NCBI GenBank assembly: GCA_017501525.1
Contig: JAFVWT010000005.1
Location: forward strand, 1 to 48,918
From: Bacteroidales bacterium
GTDB taxonomy: Bacteria; Bacteroidota; Bacteroidia; Bacteroidales; UBA932
Direction: 5' to 3'
Length of the DNA stretch: 48,918 nucleotides
The notes beneath the pieces are model-generated. The model was not told the origin of the DNA and made no database searches. It saw only the letters and a list, made by a program, of their open reading frames with translations. Within the stretch, counting starts at the first letter, position 1. Each line of letters begins with the position of its first letter. A program made the translations under genes and the position numbers. Positions 8,400-16,999 of this stretch are shown in pieces.

Positions 8400-9542
8400 T
8401 TACGACAAGAATCCGAGAAGGATACCGGCTGCTACTGCACTACCGATAACACCTGCTACGTTAGGACCCATAGCGTGCATCAACAAGTAGTTGGTTTTGT
8501 CATATGACAGACCAACGTTGTTGGATACGCGGGCTGCGTCAGGTACTGCCGATACACCTGCATTACCGATAAGAGGGTTAATCTTGTTACCGGGTTTCAG
8601 GAATAGGTTGAAGAACTTCACAAACAATACACCTGCAAATGTAGCTACGACAAATGAGAATGCACCGATAACGAAGATGAAGATAGACTTAGGCTGAAGG
8701 AATTTGTCAGCCTGAGTAGAGCAACCTACTGTCAAACCGATAAGGATGGTAACGATATCCACAAGCGGACCGCGGGCAGTTTCTGCCAAACGACGGGTAA
8801 CACCGCTCTCTTTTAGAAGGTTACCGAAGAACAACATACCAAGAAGAGGAATACCTGAAGGTACGATGAAAGCTGTCAAAAGGAAACCTATGATAGGGAA
8901 TAGTTTCTTCTCTGTAGGAGAAACAGGACGGGGAGGTTTCATTCTGATAAGTCTTTCTTTCTTAGTGGTAAGAAGTTTCATGATAGGGGGCTGGATAACG
9001 GGTACCAAAGCCATATATGAATATGCTGATACCGCAATCGCACCCATCAAATCGGGAGCAAGTTTAGATGATAGGAAAATAGCTGTAGGGCCGTCAGCAC
9101 CACCGATGATACCGATAGCACCCGCTTCTGCAGGGGTAAATCCCAAATGCATAGCCAAAACATAAGCACCAAAGATACCGAACTGTGCAGCAGCACCAAT
9201 AAGGAGCAATTTAGGGTTAGATATCAATGATGAGAAGTCTGTCATCGCTCCGATTCCCAAGAAAATCAGAGGAGGGTAGAAGCCCTTCTGAACACCGTAA
9301 TAGAGGATGTTCAATACAGAGCCTTCTTCATATACTCCGACCGAAAGACCGGGGAACAAAGGAATATTACCCATTACTATACCGAATCCGATAGGGATAA
9401 GTAGCATAGGTTCCCAATCTTTCTTAATCGCCAAGTATATGAATATCAAACCGATAGCAATCATGACCAGATATGACCAGTCACCATTTGCGAAACCGGT
9501 GAATTTCCAAAATTCGCTTAAGTTGTTGAAAATAGTCTCCAT
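8400..9542 (-). CDS. mmdB: Na+-translocating decarboxylase beta subunit (membrane pump)
   Basis: This 380-residue, highly hydrophobic protein removes CO2 from carboxybiotin and drives Na+ out of the cell. It shows the two hallmark segments of the OadB/MmdB/GcdB family: GAIGIIGGADGPTAIF with the Na+-binding aspartate, and PLIGNAGVSAVPDAARVSN in the last third. It is the last gene of the decarboxylase operon, two bases after the biotin carrier, and is followed by a strong terminator. The sequence alone cannot separate methylmalonyl-CoA from oxaloacetate or glutaconyl-CoA specificity. The alpha subunit and the epimerase next door point to methylmalonyl-CoA. Confidence 0.93.
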   Translation of the reverse strand: METIFNNLSEFWKFTGFANGDWSYLVMIAIGLIFIYLAIKKDWEPMLLIPIGFGIVMGNIPLFPGLSVGVYEEGSVLNILYYGVQKGFYPPLIFLGIGAMTDFSSLISNPKLLLIGAAAQFGIFGAYVLAMHLGFTPAEAGAIGIIGGADGPTAIFLSSKLAPDLMGAIAVSAYSYMALVPVIQPPIMKLLTTKKERLIRMKPPRPVSPTEKKLFPIIGFLLTAFIVPSGIPLLGMLFFGNLLKESGVTRRLAETARGPLVDIVTILIGLTVGCSTQADKFLQPKSIFIFVIGAFSFVVATFAGVLFVKFFNLFLKPGNKINPLIGNAGVSAVPDAARVSNNVGLSYDKTNYLLMHAMGPNVAGVIGSAVAAGILLGFLS

Positions 9543-9543
9543 A

Positions 9544-9990
9544 CTATCCTATAACTGCTAATGGCGCACCTTCAAGAACAGAGTCGCCTTTATTTACTTT
9601 AATACTCTTAATAGTACCATTTTCTGTAGCCTCGATGACATTTTCCATTTTCATAGCCTCGAGAACCATGATTTTTTGACCTTTTTGAACTGCGTCACCT
9701 TCTTTTACGCTAATCTCAAGAATAACGCCCGGAAGGGGAGAGGGTACTGTAACACCACCTGCAGGAGCTGATGATGCAGCAGGAGCAGCAGCGGGTTTTG
9801 CAGCGGCAGGAGCTGCTGCAGGAGTAACTTTCTTGACAACAGGTTTTGCAGCAGTAGATTTGGTAAGAGGTTTTTCAAACTCTACAGTGTAGTTTGATCC
9901 GTTAACCTCTACTGATGCTATTGAATCTTGTACATCGTTAATGATCACATTATAATCATTACCGTTTATTTTTAATTTATATTCTTTCAT
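9544..9990 (-). CDS. mmdC: biotin carboxyl carrier subunit of the decarboxylase
   Basis: The 148-residue protein ends in a biotinyl domain with the attachment motif EAMKMEN, the biotin lysine being K114. A flexible alanine/proline linker (about 55-78) precedes it, and a short N-terminal beta domain (1-42) docks to partners. It shuttles CO2 between the carboxyltransferase (10935-12497) and the membrane beta subunit (8400-9542). The gene is packed between oadG (12-base gap) and beta (one-base gap). The length and linker are typical of MmdC/OadA-tail proteins. Confidence 0.93.
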   Translation of the reverse strand: MKEYKLKINGNDYNVIINDVQDSIASVEVNGSNYTVEFEKPLTKSTAAKPVVKKVTPAAAPAAAKPAAAPAASSAPAGGVTVPSPLPGVILEISVKEGDAVQKGQKIMVLEAMKMENVIEATENGTIKSIKVNKGDSVLEGAPLAVIG

Positions 9991-10002
9991 TTCTGTTATA
10001 AA

Positions 10003-10911
10003 TTATCTTAGGTTTTTCTTAACTGTGGGAGTCTGACGAAGGGTATAAATCTTAGAACTCCAAGGTGAATATGTTCTATCAGTGTGTTGTAGTGTCAACA
10101 TGAAGCTTTCTTCATCGTGAGCTTCATTCTCTTCTTTAAACAGGTGAAGAGCAACACCGATAGCTGCGTATGTTTCAGCAGAGGCTTCAGCCACATCTGT
10201 CTTTGTAGAACCGGTTTCAGCAGAGCTTTCGTCAGATTTTTTCTGTAGACTTCTGATAGCAATGTTTCCGGTAATCTTGAATAGGAAGAACAGAATGATA
10301 AGAGCTGAGAAAACGACAATCATAGCTACAAGTGTCATGATTAAGCCATGAGGGTCAGTTCTCTTCATAATACTGCTCTTGCTCTCCTGATCTACGCCGG
10401 AGTTGTTTGTGCTTGGAGAGGTGTATTGTCTGTATTCCCATTCTCCAAAACCATCAGTGCTGCGGCCGAATGATTTGTTTTCTTCCAAATCTTTAGGAAC
10501 ATGAATCATATCAATGATTGTTCTTCCGTCGCTGGCAACGAAAAACAATGTGTCAGAATCAGCCAATGTGAAGTTCACGTGGAAAGTACCGCGGAACGGC
10601 TGTTCGTCAGCCCAGAAAAGAATGTGTTGACGAGGAGGAATCTGAGTAAGTACATCTCCTTTGGGAATGATGTATTTTGTAAGATTGTTGCGGTCATTTG
10701 ACAGGTAGCAACCTCCTATATTCACAGTACCATAAGATACATTGAACAACTCAAACCATGCACTGTGCTGACCGAAATCGTCCTGAAAATCAGAGGTGTT
10801 GGTTACCAACAACTCATTTAGGCGCATATCGCTCTGGCTTTGTGCGTTAAGGCTGAGTACAGAAAGTGCAGTCAACGACGCCAAAATCCATATCAGTTTT
10901 AATTTGTTCAT
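10003..10911 (-). CDS. OadG-type small decarboxylase subunit fused to a lamin-tail domain
   Basis: This 302-residue protein has a signal peptide (1-24, ending LNAQS) and a lamin-tail-like beta domain (about 28-165: RLNELLVTNTSDF, WFELFNVSYGTVNIGGCYLSND, SFGRSTDGFGEWEY). A single membrane helix (189-212, GLIMTLVAMIVVFSALIILFFLF) starts a standard OadG region, and an acidic cytoplasmic tail follows. OadG/MmdD subunits are normally about 80-110 residues and hold the complex together. Here an extra periplasmic domain is attached, which I recall as common in Bacteroidales. It lies between alpha and the biotin carrier. The role of the lamin-tail part is unknown. Confidence 0.8.
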   Translation of the reverse strand: MNKLKLIWILASLTALSVLSLNAQSQSDMRLNELLVTNTSDFQDDFGQHSAWFELFNVSYGTVNIGGCYLSNDRNNLTKYIIPKGDVLTQIPPRQHILFWADEQPFRGTFHVNFTLADSDTLFFVASDGRTIIDMIHVPKDLEENKSFGRSTDGFGEWEYRQYTSPSTNNSGVDQESKSSIMKRTDPHGLIMTLVAMIVVFSALIILFFLFKITGNIAIRSLQKKSDESSAETGSTKTDVAEASAETYAAIGVALHLFKEENEAHDEESFMLTLQHTDRTYSPWSSKIYTLRQTPTVKKNLR

Positions 10912-10934
10912 TATTAACTTGGTTTGAAGTGTTA

Positions 10935-12497
10935 TTACAATGGTAGGTTGTCGTGTTTCTTGGCAGGGTTAGAAAGCTTCTTGGTAGAGAGCTGTTCCAA
11001 TGCTCTGATTACGCGGAAACGGGTGTTACGAGGTTCGATAACATCGTCAATGTAACCATAACTTGCTGCTTTGTAAGGGTTGCAGAACAAATCGTTGTAT
11101 TCTTTTTTCTTTTCTTCTGCGATTGCAGCGCGTTTAGCGGGATCTTCTTCAGCTTTGATCTCTTTAGAGTAAAGAACTTCAACAGCACCATCAGCACCCA
11201 TAACTGCGATATTTGCAGTAGGCCATGCGTAGTTGATGTCACCACGAAGTTGTTTACAGCTCATCACAATGTGGCTACCGCCGTATGATTTACGTAGGGT
11301 AACTGTAACTTTGGGAACTGTTGCTTCTCCGTATGCGTAAAGAAGTTTTGCACCATGAAGGATGATTCCACCATATTCTTGTTGTGTACCGGGCAAGAAA
11401 CCGGGAACGTCTACAAGGGTAACGATAGGAATGTTGAATGCGTCACAGAAACGGACGAAACGGGCAGCTTTACGAGAAGCGTTGATGTCAAGTACACCTG
11501 CCAGATATTTAGGCTGGTTAGCTACTATACCAACAGAGGTACCTCCCATGTGTGCGAAACCGATAATGATGTTTCTTGCGTAGTCTTTGTGGATTTCGAA
11601 GAATTCACCATCATCCACGATACCACCGATAACTTCGTACATATCGTAAGGAGCATTAGGGCTGTCAGGAATGATAGAGTTAAGAGAATCTTCAAGACGT
11701 TCGATAGGGTCTTCTGTAGGTTTGTAAGGGGGTTCCTCCATATTGTTTTGAGGAATGAAAGAGAGCAATTGGCGGATAACTTGAATAGCCTCTTCTTCTG
11801 AGTCTACTGCAAAGTGTGCAACACCACTCTTAGATGCGTGAACTGATGCACCACCGAGCTGTTCTTGTGTAACTACTTCACCTGTAACAGATTTTACAAC
11901 TGCAGGACCGGTAAGGAACATATAACTTGTACCTTTGGTCATGATGTTGAAGTCTGTAAGGGCGGGAGAGTAAACAGCACCACCGGCACATGGGCCTAAA
12001 ATTGCTGATATTTGAGGAATAACGCCGGAAGCCATGATGTTTCTCTGGAAGATTTCAGCATAACCTGCCAAAGCGTTTACCCCTTCTTGGATACGTGCTC
12101 CACCTGAGTCGTTAAGACCGATAACGGGAGCTCCCATTTTCATAGCCTGATCCATAATCTTGCAAATCTTCATTGCAAGAGTTTCTGATAGTGATCCACC
12201 GAATACGGTAAAATCTTGTGCGAAAACATAAACCAAGCGACCATCCACTGTACCGTAACCGGTTACAACACCGTCACCCAGGAAGATGTTCTTATTCATT
12301 CCGAAGTTTGTACAACGATGTGTTACAAACATATCAAATTCTTCAAAACTGCCTTCGTCAAGAAGCATATTGATTCTTTCGCGAGCAGTGAATTTACCTT
12401 TCTCGTGCTGTGCGTCGATTCTTTTTTGACCGCCGCCGAGGCGCGCTTTTTCACGGAGTTCAATCAGCGCTTTAACTTGTTCAAGCTGTTGGCTCAT
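10935..12497 (-). CDS. mmdA: methylmalonyl-CoA decarboxylase alpha subunit (carboxyltransferase)
   Basis: The 520-residue protein moves the carboxyl group of methylmalonyl-CoA to biotin in the cytoplasm. It belongs to the acyl-CoA carboxylase carboxyltransferase family, related to propionyl-CoA carboxylase beta. Two crotonase-like halves are visible. The N-half has [17 protein letters not shown] and [11 protein letters not shown]. The C-half has [21 protein letters not shown] and [17 protein letters not shown]. The neighbours (epimerase upstream; OadG, biotin carrier and beta downstream) make it part of a Na+ pump rather than a carboxylase, as no biotin carboxylase gene is present. Confidence 0.93.
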   Translation of the reverse strand: MSQQLEQVKALIELREKARLGGGQKRIDAQHEKGKFTARERINMLLDEGSFEEFDMFVTHRCTNFGMNKNIFLGDGVVTGYGTVDGRLVYVFAQDFTVFGGSLSETLAMKICKIMDQAMKMGAPVIGLNDSGGARIQEGVNALAGYAEIFQRNIMASGVIPQISAILGPCAGGAVYSPALTDFNIMTKGTSYMFLTGPAVVKSVTGEVVTQEQLGGASVHASKSGVAHFAVDSEEEAIQVIRQLLSFIPQNNMEEPPYKPTEDPIERLEDSLNSIIPDSPNAPYDMYEVIGGIVDDGEFFEIHKDYARNIIIGFAHMGGTSVGIVANQPKYLAGVLDINASRKAARFVRFCDAFNIPIVTLVDVPGFLPGTQQEYGGIILHGAKLLYAYGEATVPKVTVTLRKSYGGSHIVMSCKQLRGDINYAWPTANIAVMGADGAVEVLYSKEIKAEEDPAKRAAIAEEKKKEYNDLFCNPYKAASYGYIDDVIEPRNTRFRVIRALEQLSTKKLSNPAKKHDNLPL

Positions 12498-12530
12498 ATT
12501 GTTTATTGATTTATTGTTATAACTATGTTG

Positions 12531-12944
12531 TTATTCGTTGGGATTTTCACAAAGTTCGGTAAGAACACCTTGTGTAGATTTTGGATGTAGGAATGCGATG
12601 TTGAGACCTTCAGCGCCTTTGCGTGGAGCCTTGTCAATTAGTCTTACACCTTTGCCTTCAACCTCTGTAAGAGCATTCTGAACGCCATCTTTTACAGCGA
12701 ATGCAATGTGGTGGATACCTTCTCCACGTTTTTCGATAAAACTTGCGATAGTTCCTTCAGGAGAGGTGCTTTCAAGAAGTTCGATTTTGGTTTGACCAAC
12801 TTTAAAGAAAGCTGTTTTGACTTTTTGATCTGCTACTTCTTCAATAGCGTAGCATTTAAGACCAAGAATGTTTTCATAATAGGGAATAGCCTCTTCCAAA
12901 GATTTAACGGCTATGCCAAGATGTTCTATATGTGATAGTTCCAT
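12531..12944 (-). CDS. mce: methylmalonyl-CoA epimerase
   Basis: The 137-residue member of the glyoxalase/VOC fold interconverts R- and S-methylmalonyl-CoA, linking the B12 mutase product to the decarboxylase. The two beta-alpha-beta repeats show [19 protein letters not shown] with the first metal histidine (H8), [12 protein letters not shown] with the second, and the C-terminal glutamate in VLTELCE. The length is usual for the family. It directly precedes mmdA (33-base gap), which supports a succinate-to-propionate pathway. Confidence 0.93.
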   Translation of the reverse strand: MELSHIEHLGIAVKSLEEAIPYYENILGLKCYAIEEVADQKVKTAFFKVGQTKIELLESTSPEGTIASFIEKRGEGIHHIAFAVKDGVQNALTEVEGKGVRLIDKAPRKGAEGLNIAFLHPKSTQGVLTELCENPNE

Positions 12945-12964
12945 ATTGTGTTTTGTTTTGAAAT

Positions 12965-13693
12965 TTATTCTGATAGTGACATTGTATGGTAAACGTTCTG
13001 AACGTCATCGTCATTTTCAAGTTTGTCCAGAAGTTTCATTATAGTCTCTTTTTCTTCAGCTGTAAGAGCCTTTAGAGGAACGTTGGGAATTCTTTCAAAA
13101 CCACCAGATACGATGGTGAAGGAATTTTCTTCAAGGTATTTCTGAACATTTCCGAATGATTCGAATGCACCATATATATATATAATGTCTTCCTCTTCGT
13201 CTCTGTAAACATCGTCCACCTCAAAGTCGATAAGTTCGAGTTCGAGTTCTTCCATATCGATTTCGCCCTCTTTTTTCACTTTGAAGACGCATTTATGGTC
13301 AAACATGAAACTTACACTTCCTTGTGTACCCAATGCTCCACCCACTTTTGTAAAATAACTGCGAACATTGGCAACAGTTCTCATATTGTTGTCAGTCGCA
13401 GTCTCTACCAAAATGGCAATACCATGAGGTCCGTAACCCTCATATACTATTTCTTCATAATTGCCCTGATCTTTTTCAGTCGCTCTCTTGATAGCCCTTT
13501 CGATATTTTCTTTGGGCATATTTTCGCTACGAGCTGATTGAATCAATGTCCTAAGACGCGGATTGTTGTCAGGATCGGGACCGCCCGATTTTGCAGCAAT
13601 GGTAATCTCTTTACCTAATCTTGTGAAAACGCGGGCCATATTGCCCCAACGTTTGAATTTTCTCTCTTTTCTGAATTCAAATGCTCTTCCCAT
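12965..13693 (-). CDS. yebC: YebC/PmpR family protein
   Basis: The 242-residue protein matches the family throughout: RGSSFE-like start [23 protein letters not shown], then [42 protein letters not shown] and [14 protein letters not shown]. Members bind DNA as regulators or, in recent work, help ribosomes at difficult peptide stretches. The N-terminal GHS seen in enterobacterial YebC is replaced here. It lies 20 bases upstream of mce and 8 bases downstream of the TPR gene, within one operon. Its placement with propionate genes may simply reflect a shared promoter. Confidence 0.93.
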   Translation of the reverse strand: MGRAFEFRKERKFKRWGNMARVFTRLGKEITIAAKSGGPDPDNNPRLRTLIQSARSENMPKENIERAIKRATEKDQGNYEEIVYEGYGPHGIAILVETATDNNMRTVANVRSYFTKVGGALGTQGSVSFMFDHKCVFKVKKEGEIDMEELELELIDFEVDDVYRDEEEDIIYIYGAFESFGNVQKYLEENSFTIVSGGFERIPNVPLKALTAEEKETIMKLLDKLENDDDVQNVYHTMSLSE

Positions 13694-13701
13694 AGTATAG
13701 A

Positions 13702-14382
13702 TTATTCAGCAACTTCAATTCTGTTGATGTATTTTTCAATTTCGTAACCTTCAGGAGTGGTAGGGTAGTTGTCCTTGATTCTCTGATAGTAAACAAGAGC
13801 TTCAGCGGGTTTTCCCATCTCTTCGCAGATGATACCTGCTTTTAGAAGATAGCCTGCAGCAAATACATTGTCTGCGTGGTCAGCAGCCTTCAGGTACATG
13901 TTTAATGCCTCGGTGTAGTTTTCAAGAATCGAATAAGCATCACCGGTGCATGCAATTGCGCGTGCTGTAAGAATTGCATCGTCAGTTCTGTACTTGTTAA
14001 GGTATTCAATTGCTTCAGCTGCATTTCCAAGTTGCAATTGACACAATCCTGCGTACAAATAGACAGTTTCACCTGCTTTTGAACCATATTCATCGATAAT
14101 CTGGATGAATCCCAAAGCATTTCCGTCTCCATTGAGTGCCTTGTCATAATCTTCAGCGCGGAAATATTGTTCTGCTTTGAATGTTTGGTCCTGAGCCTCT
14201 GCTTTTAGAGGATTGGCATAAAATTGGATATAGAGGATGATGATGGCAGCCACTGCAATAAGTGCTGCTCCAATATATGCCAATGTTTTGCCATAGGTTT
14301 TGAAAAATACTTCGGTCTTAGAAACGGCTTCGCCTACCGATTCAATTGTCTCTACTTTAGAGTTTTTGTTTTTAGCTGTCAT
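13702..14382 (-). CDS. membrane-anchored tetratricopeptide repeat protein
   Basis: The 226-residue protein has one transmembrane helix (about 34-53, LAYIGAALIAVAAIIILYI) behind a short cytoplasmic start. The remainder is predicted to consist of TPR helices, for example AGLCQLQLGNAAEAIEYLNKY and GDAYSILENYTEALNMYLKAA. The topology resembles the YfgM/DUF2133-like periplasmic TPR proteins that assist envelope folding. The assignment is by architecture only. It is the first gene of the operon that runs through yebC to the decarboxylase, with a good promoter at 14425-14455. Confidence 0.8.
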   Translation of the reverse strand: MTAKNKNSKVETIESVGEAVSKTEVFFKTYGKTLAYIGAALIAVAAIIILYIQFYANPLKAEAQDQTFKAEQYFRAEDYDKALNGDGNALGFIQIIDEYGSKAGETVYLYAGLCQLQLGNAAEAIEYLNKYRTDDAILTARAIACTGDAYSILENYTEALNMYLKAADHADNVFAAGYLLKAGIICEEMGKPAEALVYYQRIKDNYPTTPEGYEIEKYINRIEVAE

Positions 14383-14424
14383 TTTATCTTTTATTATATT
14401 TTTTTTATTATTTCTTCAAAGTTG

Positions 14425-14455
14425 CAAAAATACAAACAAAATACTTAAACGCAAA
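14425..14455 (-). promoter_or_regulatory. promoter of the TPR-yebC-decarboxylase operon
   Basis: On the minus strand TTTG (14452-14455) and TATTTTTG (14425-14432) are separated by 19 bases, matching the Bacteroidetes -33/-7 consensus. The start codon at 14382 follows after about 40 bases. No other promoter was seen inside the operon down to 8400. Confidence 0.65.
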
Positions 14456-14475
14456 GATAAAATCGCAAGAATTAC

Positions 14476-14483
14476 TATCTTTG
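14476..14483 (+). promoter_or_regulatory. -7 element of the recF operon
   Basis: TATCTTTG matches TAnnTTTG exactly. Transcription would begin near 14488, upstream of the ATG at 14502. This rules out the in-frame TTG at 14481 as the start. The -33 region is weak. Confidence 0.55.
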
Positions 14484-14501
14484 CTATGTAAATGTTTGAA
14501 G

Positions 14502-15596
14502 ATGTATTTAAACCGAATAATACTTTCTGATTTTAAGAATATAGAGGCTGCAGATATTGAACTTTCGCCTAAAATCAATTGTATCTGCGGCAATAACGGG
14601 GAGGGTAAAACCAACCTGCTGGATGCTGTACACTACCTCTCGATGACCAAAAGTTTTCTGAGTTCTTCAGATCGATATACCTACCGGCACGGGAAGCAGG
14701 AGTGTGTCGTAAACGGTACATTCTGCAAGGATGGCGTTACGGAAAATATTGGGATTCAGATAAAGAGCAGTGGTGAGAAAATAGTACGCAAGGATTCTAA
14801 AACTTATAAGAGAATTTCTGATCATATAGGTAGAATGCCAGTTGTAATGGTTTCTCCTTCAGATACTTCCATTATTAATGACTCGGCTGACGAGCGCAGG
14901 CGGTTTATAAATATGATGCTTTCCCAGACCGAACCCGAATACCTGTTGAGTTCTATCAATTACAACCGTCTTCTCAAGCAGCGGAACCAACTTCTCAAGC
15001 AGGACTATATATCAGATCTGTTGCTTGATACCATTTCTGAGCAGATGTCTGCTCCTGCCTTGTATATTTATACGAAAAGAAAGGAGGCTATCGAGAACCT
15101 GAGCAAATGTACCGCCGAATTTTATTCGGTCATTTCAGATGGCAAAGAAGAGGTGTCAATTGAATATGTCTCTGAGTTAAATGAAGATATGCCACTTTCG
15201 TTGTTCGAAAAATCGAAACATAGGGACAAACTCTCAAAATTTACTACTTCGGGAATCCATCGTGATGACCTGAGATTTATAATGGATGGTCATCCGATCA
15301 GGAAGTGCGCCTCTCAGGGGCAGCAGAAATCTTTTTTGATTGCACTGAAGATGGCCCAGTATAGAATCATGAACAGAATGTATGGTGTTACTCCGATGCT
15401 GTTGCTGGACGACCTTTTCGATAAATTGGACCAATCTCGGGTAACTGCTCTGATAAATATGGTGTTAAGGGAAAATTTCGGACAAGTTTTCATTACTGAT
15501 ACTGACCGTTCGAGAATTGAGGGGATTGTCAGAACCTTTACAGAAGAAGGAAAGTTTTTCAATGTTGTCTCAGGGGTATTTACCGAGGAAAAATGA
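14502..15596 (+). CDS. recF: DNA replication and repair protein RecF
   Basis: The 364-residue SMC-like ATPase binds gapped DNA and helps load RecA during gap repair. The start MYLNRIILSDFKNI is typical. The Walker A motif is GNNGEGKT (30-37). FLSSSDRYTYRHG and the signature-like SQGQQKSFLIALKMAQ are seen in the second half, followed by the Walker B segment PMLLLDDLFDKLD. A frame upstream begins with TTG at 14481 inside the -7 box, so the ATG is chosen. It heads an operon with DUF721, pdxB and DUF4301, as often in Bacteroidetes. Confidence 0.96.
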   Translation: MYLNRIILSDFKNIEAADIELSPKINCICGNNGEGKTNLLDAVHYLSMTKSFLSSSDRYTYRHGKQECVVNGTFCKDGVTENIGIQIKSSGEKIVRKDSKTYKRISDHIGRMPVVMVSPSDTSIINDSADERRRFINMMLSQTEPEYLLSSINYNRLLKQRNQLLKQDYISDLLLDTISEQMSAPALYIYTKRKEAIENLSKCTAEFYSVISDGKEEVSIEYVSELNEDMPLSLFEKSKHRDKLSKFTTSGIHRDDLRFIMDGHPIRKCASQGQQKSFLIALKMAQYRIMNRMYGVTPMLLLDDLFDKLDQSRVTALINMVLRENFGQVFITDTDRSRIEGIVRTFTEEGKFFNVVSGVFTEEK

Positions 15597-15603
15597 TAGA
15601 GAT

Positions 15604-15894
15604 ATGAAGCGAGTCGAATTCCAACCAATAGGGGCACTTCTTCAAGAATATGTGGACGAGGTAAAACTTACTGAGGCCTTCAGGAAGATAGAAATATATC
15701 AGGCTTGGGAAAATGCGGTGGGGGAGAAAATTTCCAATTGCACAATAAATCTTTTTTACAATCGTGGAATACTTTATTGTACATTGTCCTCCTCTATGCT
15801 CAGAAACAGGCTCTATTTCAATCTGGATGGTATAAAACTTAAAATTAACCAGCTTCTTGGCTACGGAGCTGTGGAGAAAATTGTATTGAAATAA
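15604..15894 (+). CDS. DUF721 (DciA-like) protein
   Basis: The 96-residue basic protein shows the DUF721 pattern: LLQEYVDEVKLTEAFRKIEI, then YQAWENAVGEKISNCT, then a beta-rich part with LYCTLSSSMLRNRLYFN. Related DciA proteins load the replicative helicase DnaB in many bacteria, and the position after recF is common. The frame extends upstream into recF, but ATG 15604, seven bases after the recF stop, gives the usual length. Its stop overlaps the pdxB start by one base. Confidence 0.85.
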   Translation: MKRVEFQPIGALLQEYVDEVKLTEAFRKIEIYQAWENAVGEKISNCTINLFYNRGILYCTLSSSMLRNRLYFNLDGIKLKINQLLGYGAVEKIVLK

Positions 15895-16988
15895 TGGCGG
15901 TAAAAGGGAAAAGAATTGAGGTGATGGCAGATGAAAACATCCCGTTTTTAAAAGGGGTGTTGGAGCCATATTGCAATGTCAAATATCTTCCTGGGAGGGA
16001 TTTCCCTTCTGGTAATCTTTTGTCAGCTGATGCTTTGCTGGTTAGAACGAGAACAAAATGTGATGCTTCGTTACTCGATGGTAGTAATGTCTCGTTTATT
16101 GCCTCTGCAACTATAGGAGTCGATCATATAGATATTGATTATCTTGACCGTCGCGGAATTATATACTCGAATGCCCCTGGGTGTAATGCGTGTGGTGTGA
16201 TGCAATATGTGATAACATCATTGTTTTATATTTTGAGTAAAAAGAAAATAGATTTTCGAGGGGCGACTCTTGGAGTAATTGGTTGCGGAAATACCGGTGA
16301 GAGGGTTGCCAGAATGGCTGAGGCGTTAGGATTGAATGTCTTGAGGAATGACCCGCCAAAAGGTGAGAAGACAGACCTTGAAACACTGCTTGAAACCTCT
16401 GATATTATAAGTTGTCATCTTCCGCTTGATGATATTACGATAAATTTGATTGATAGACACAAACTTGCTCTGATAAAAGATGGGGCAATATTTATCAATG
16501 CTTCCAGAGGGGAGGTTGTGGATGAAAAGGGGCTTATGGAGCATGTGGGTAGATTTTCGGGATTGATTCTTGATGTGTGGTGCGGTGAGCCTGATTTGAT
16601 CAATTCTGAATTATTGTCAATGTGTGATATAGCCACCCCTCATATTGCGGGTTATTCCTATGAGGGTAAAGTAAATGGTACAGCAGCTGTGGTGGGTAAA
16701 TTTGCTGAACATTTTGGCATAGATTCTCTAAAAGATTTTGTACCTTTACATTCTGCAACGCCTCAGATAGAGATTCCATGGGGAGTGTTTGATAAGAATA
16801 ATAGTGAAACTCTTTATTTTCAGATGGTTGATGCATTTTCTGATTCCCTTTTGTCAATTTTTCCTTTGCTCCGAATTGACATGAAGTTTAGAGAGTCTCC
16901 TGAAAAATTTGAAAGTATCAGAAACGGATATGATTATCGCAGGGAATTTTTGGTTCCCGAATATATATCGAAGTTAAATAACAGATAA
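15894..16988 (+). CDS. pdxB: erythronate-4-phosphate dehydrogenase
   Basis: The 364-residue D-2-hydroxyacid dehydrogenase oxidises 4-phosphoerythronate in the DXP-independent route to pyridoxal phosphate. It shows the start EVMADENIPFLKGVLEP, the NAD-binding loop GVIGCGNTGERVARMAE, NASRGEVVDEKGL with the substrate arginine, and TPHIAGYSYEGK with the catalytic histidine. The GYSYEGK text and the C-terminal dimerisation part are specific for PdxB. Its ATG overlaps the DUF721 stop by one base. Confidence 0.95.
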   Translation: MAVKGKRIEVMADENIPFLKGVLEPYCNVKYLPGRDFPSGNLLSADALLVRTRTKCDASLLDGSNVSFIASATIGVDHIDIDYLDRRGIIYSNAPGCNACGVMQYVITSLFYILSKKKIDFRGATLGVIGCGNTGERVARMAEALGLNVLRNDPPKGEKTDLETLLETSDIISCHLPLDDITINLIDRHKLALIKDGAIFINASRGEVVDEKGLMEHVGRFSGLILDVWCGEPDLINSELLSMCDIATPHIAGYSYEGKVNGTAAVVGKFAEHFGIDSLKDFVPLHSATPQIEIPWGVFDKNNSETLYFQMVDAFSDSLLSIFPLLRIDMKFRESPEKFESIRNGYDYRREFLVPEYISKLNNR

Positions 16989-16999
16989 ATATTTACATT

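Noticed and set aside
11355-11801. Open frame opposite mmdA (148 codons)
   Set aside because: It mirrors the codon pattern of the carboxyltransferase gene; no promoter or recognised motif.
10935-12497. Propionyl-CoA carboxylase beta subunit
   Set aside because: No biotin carboxylase gene is present, and the neighbours are the Na+-pump subunits, so the decarboxylase reading is better.
14481-14501. TTG start for recF
   Set aside because: It falls inside the -7 element; ATG 14502 gives the canonical RecF N-terminus.
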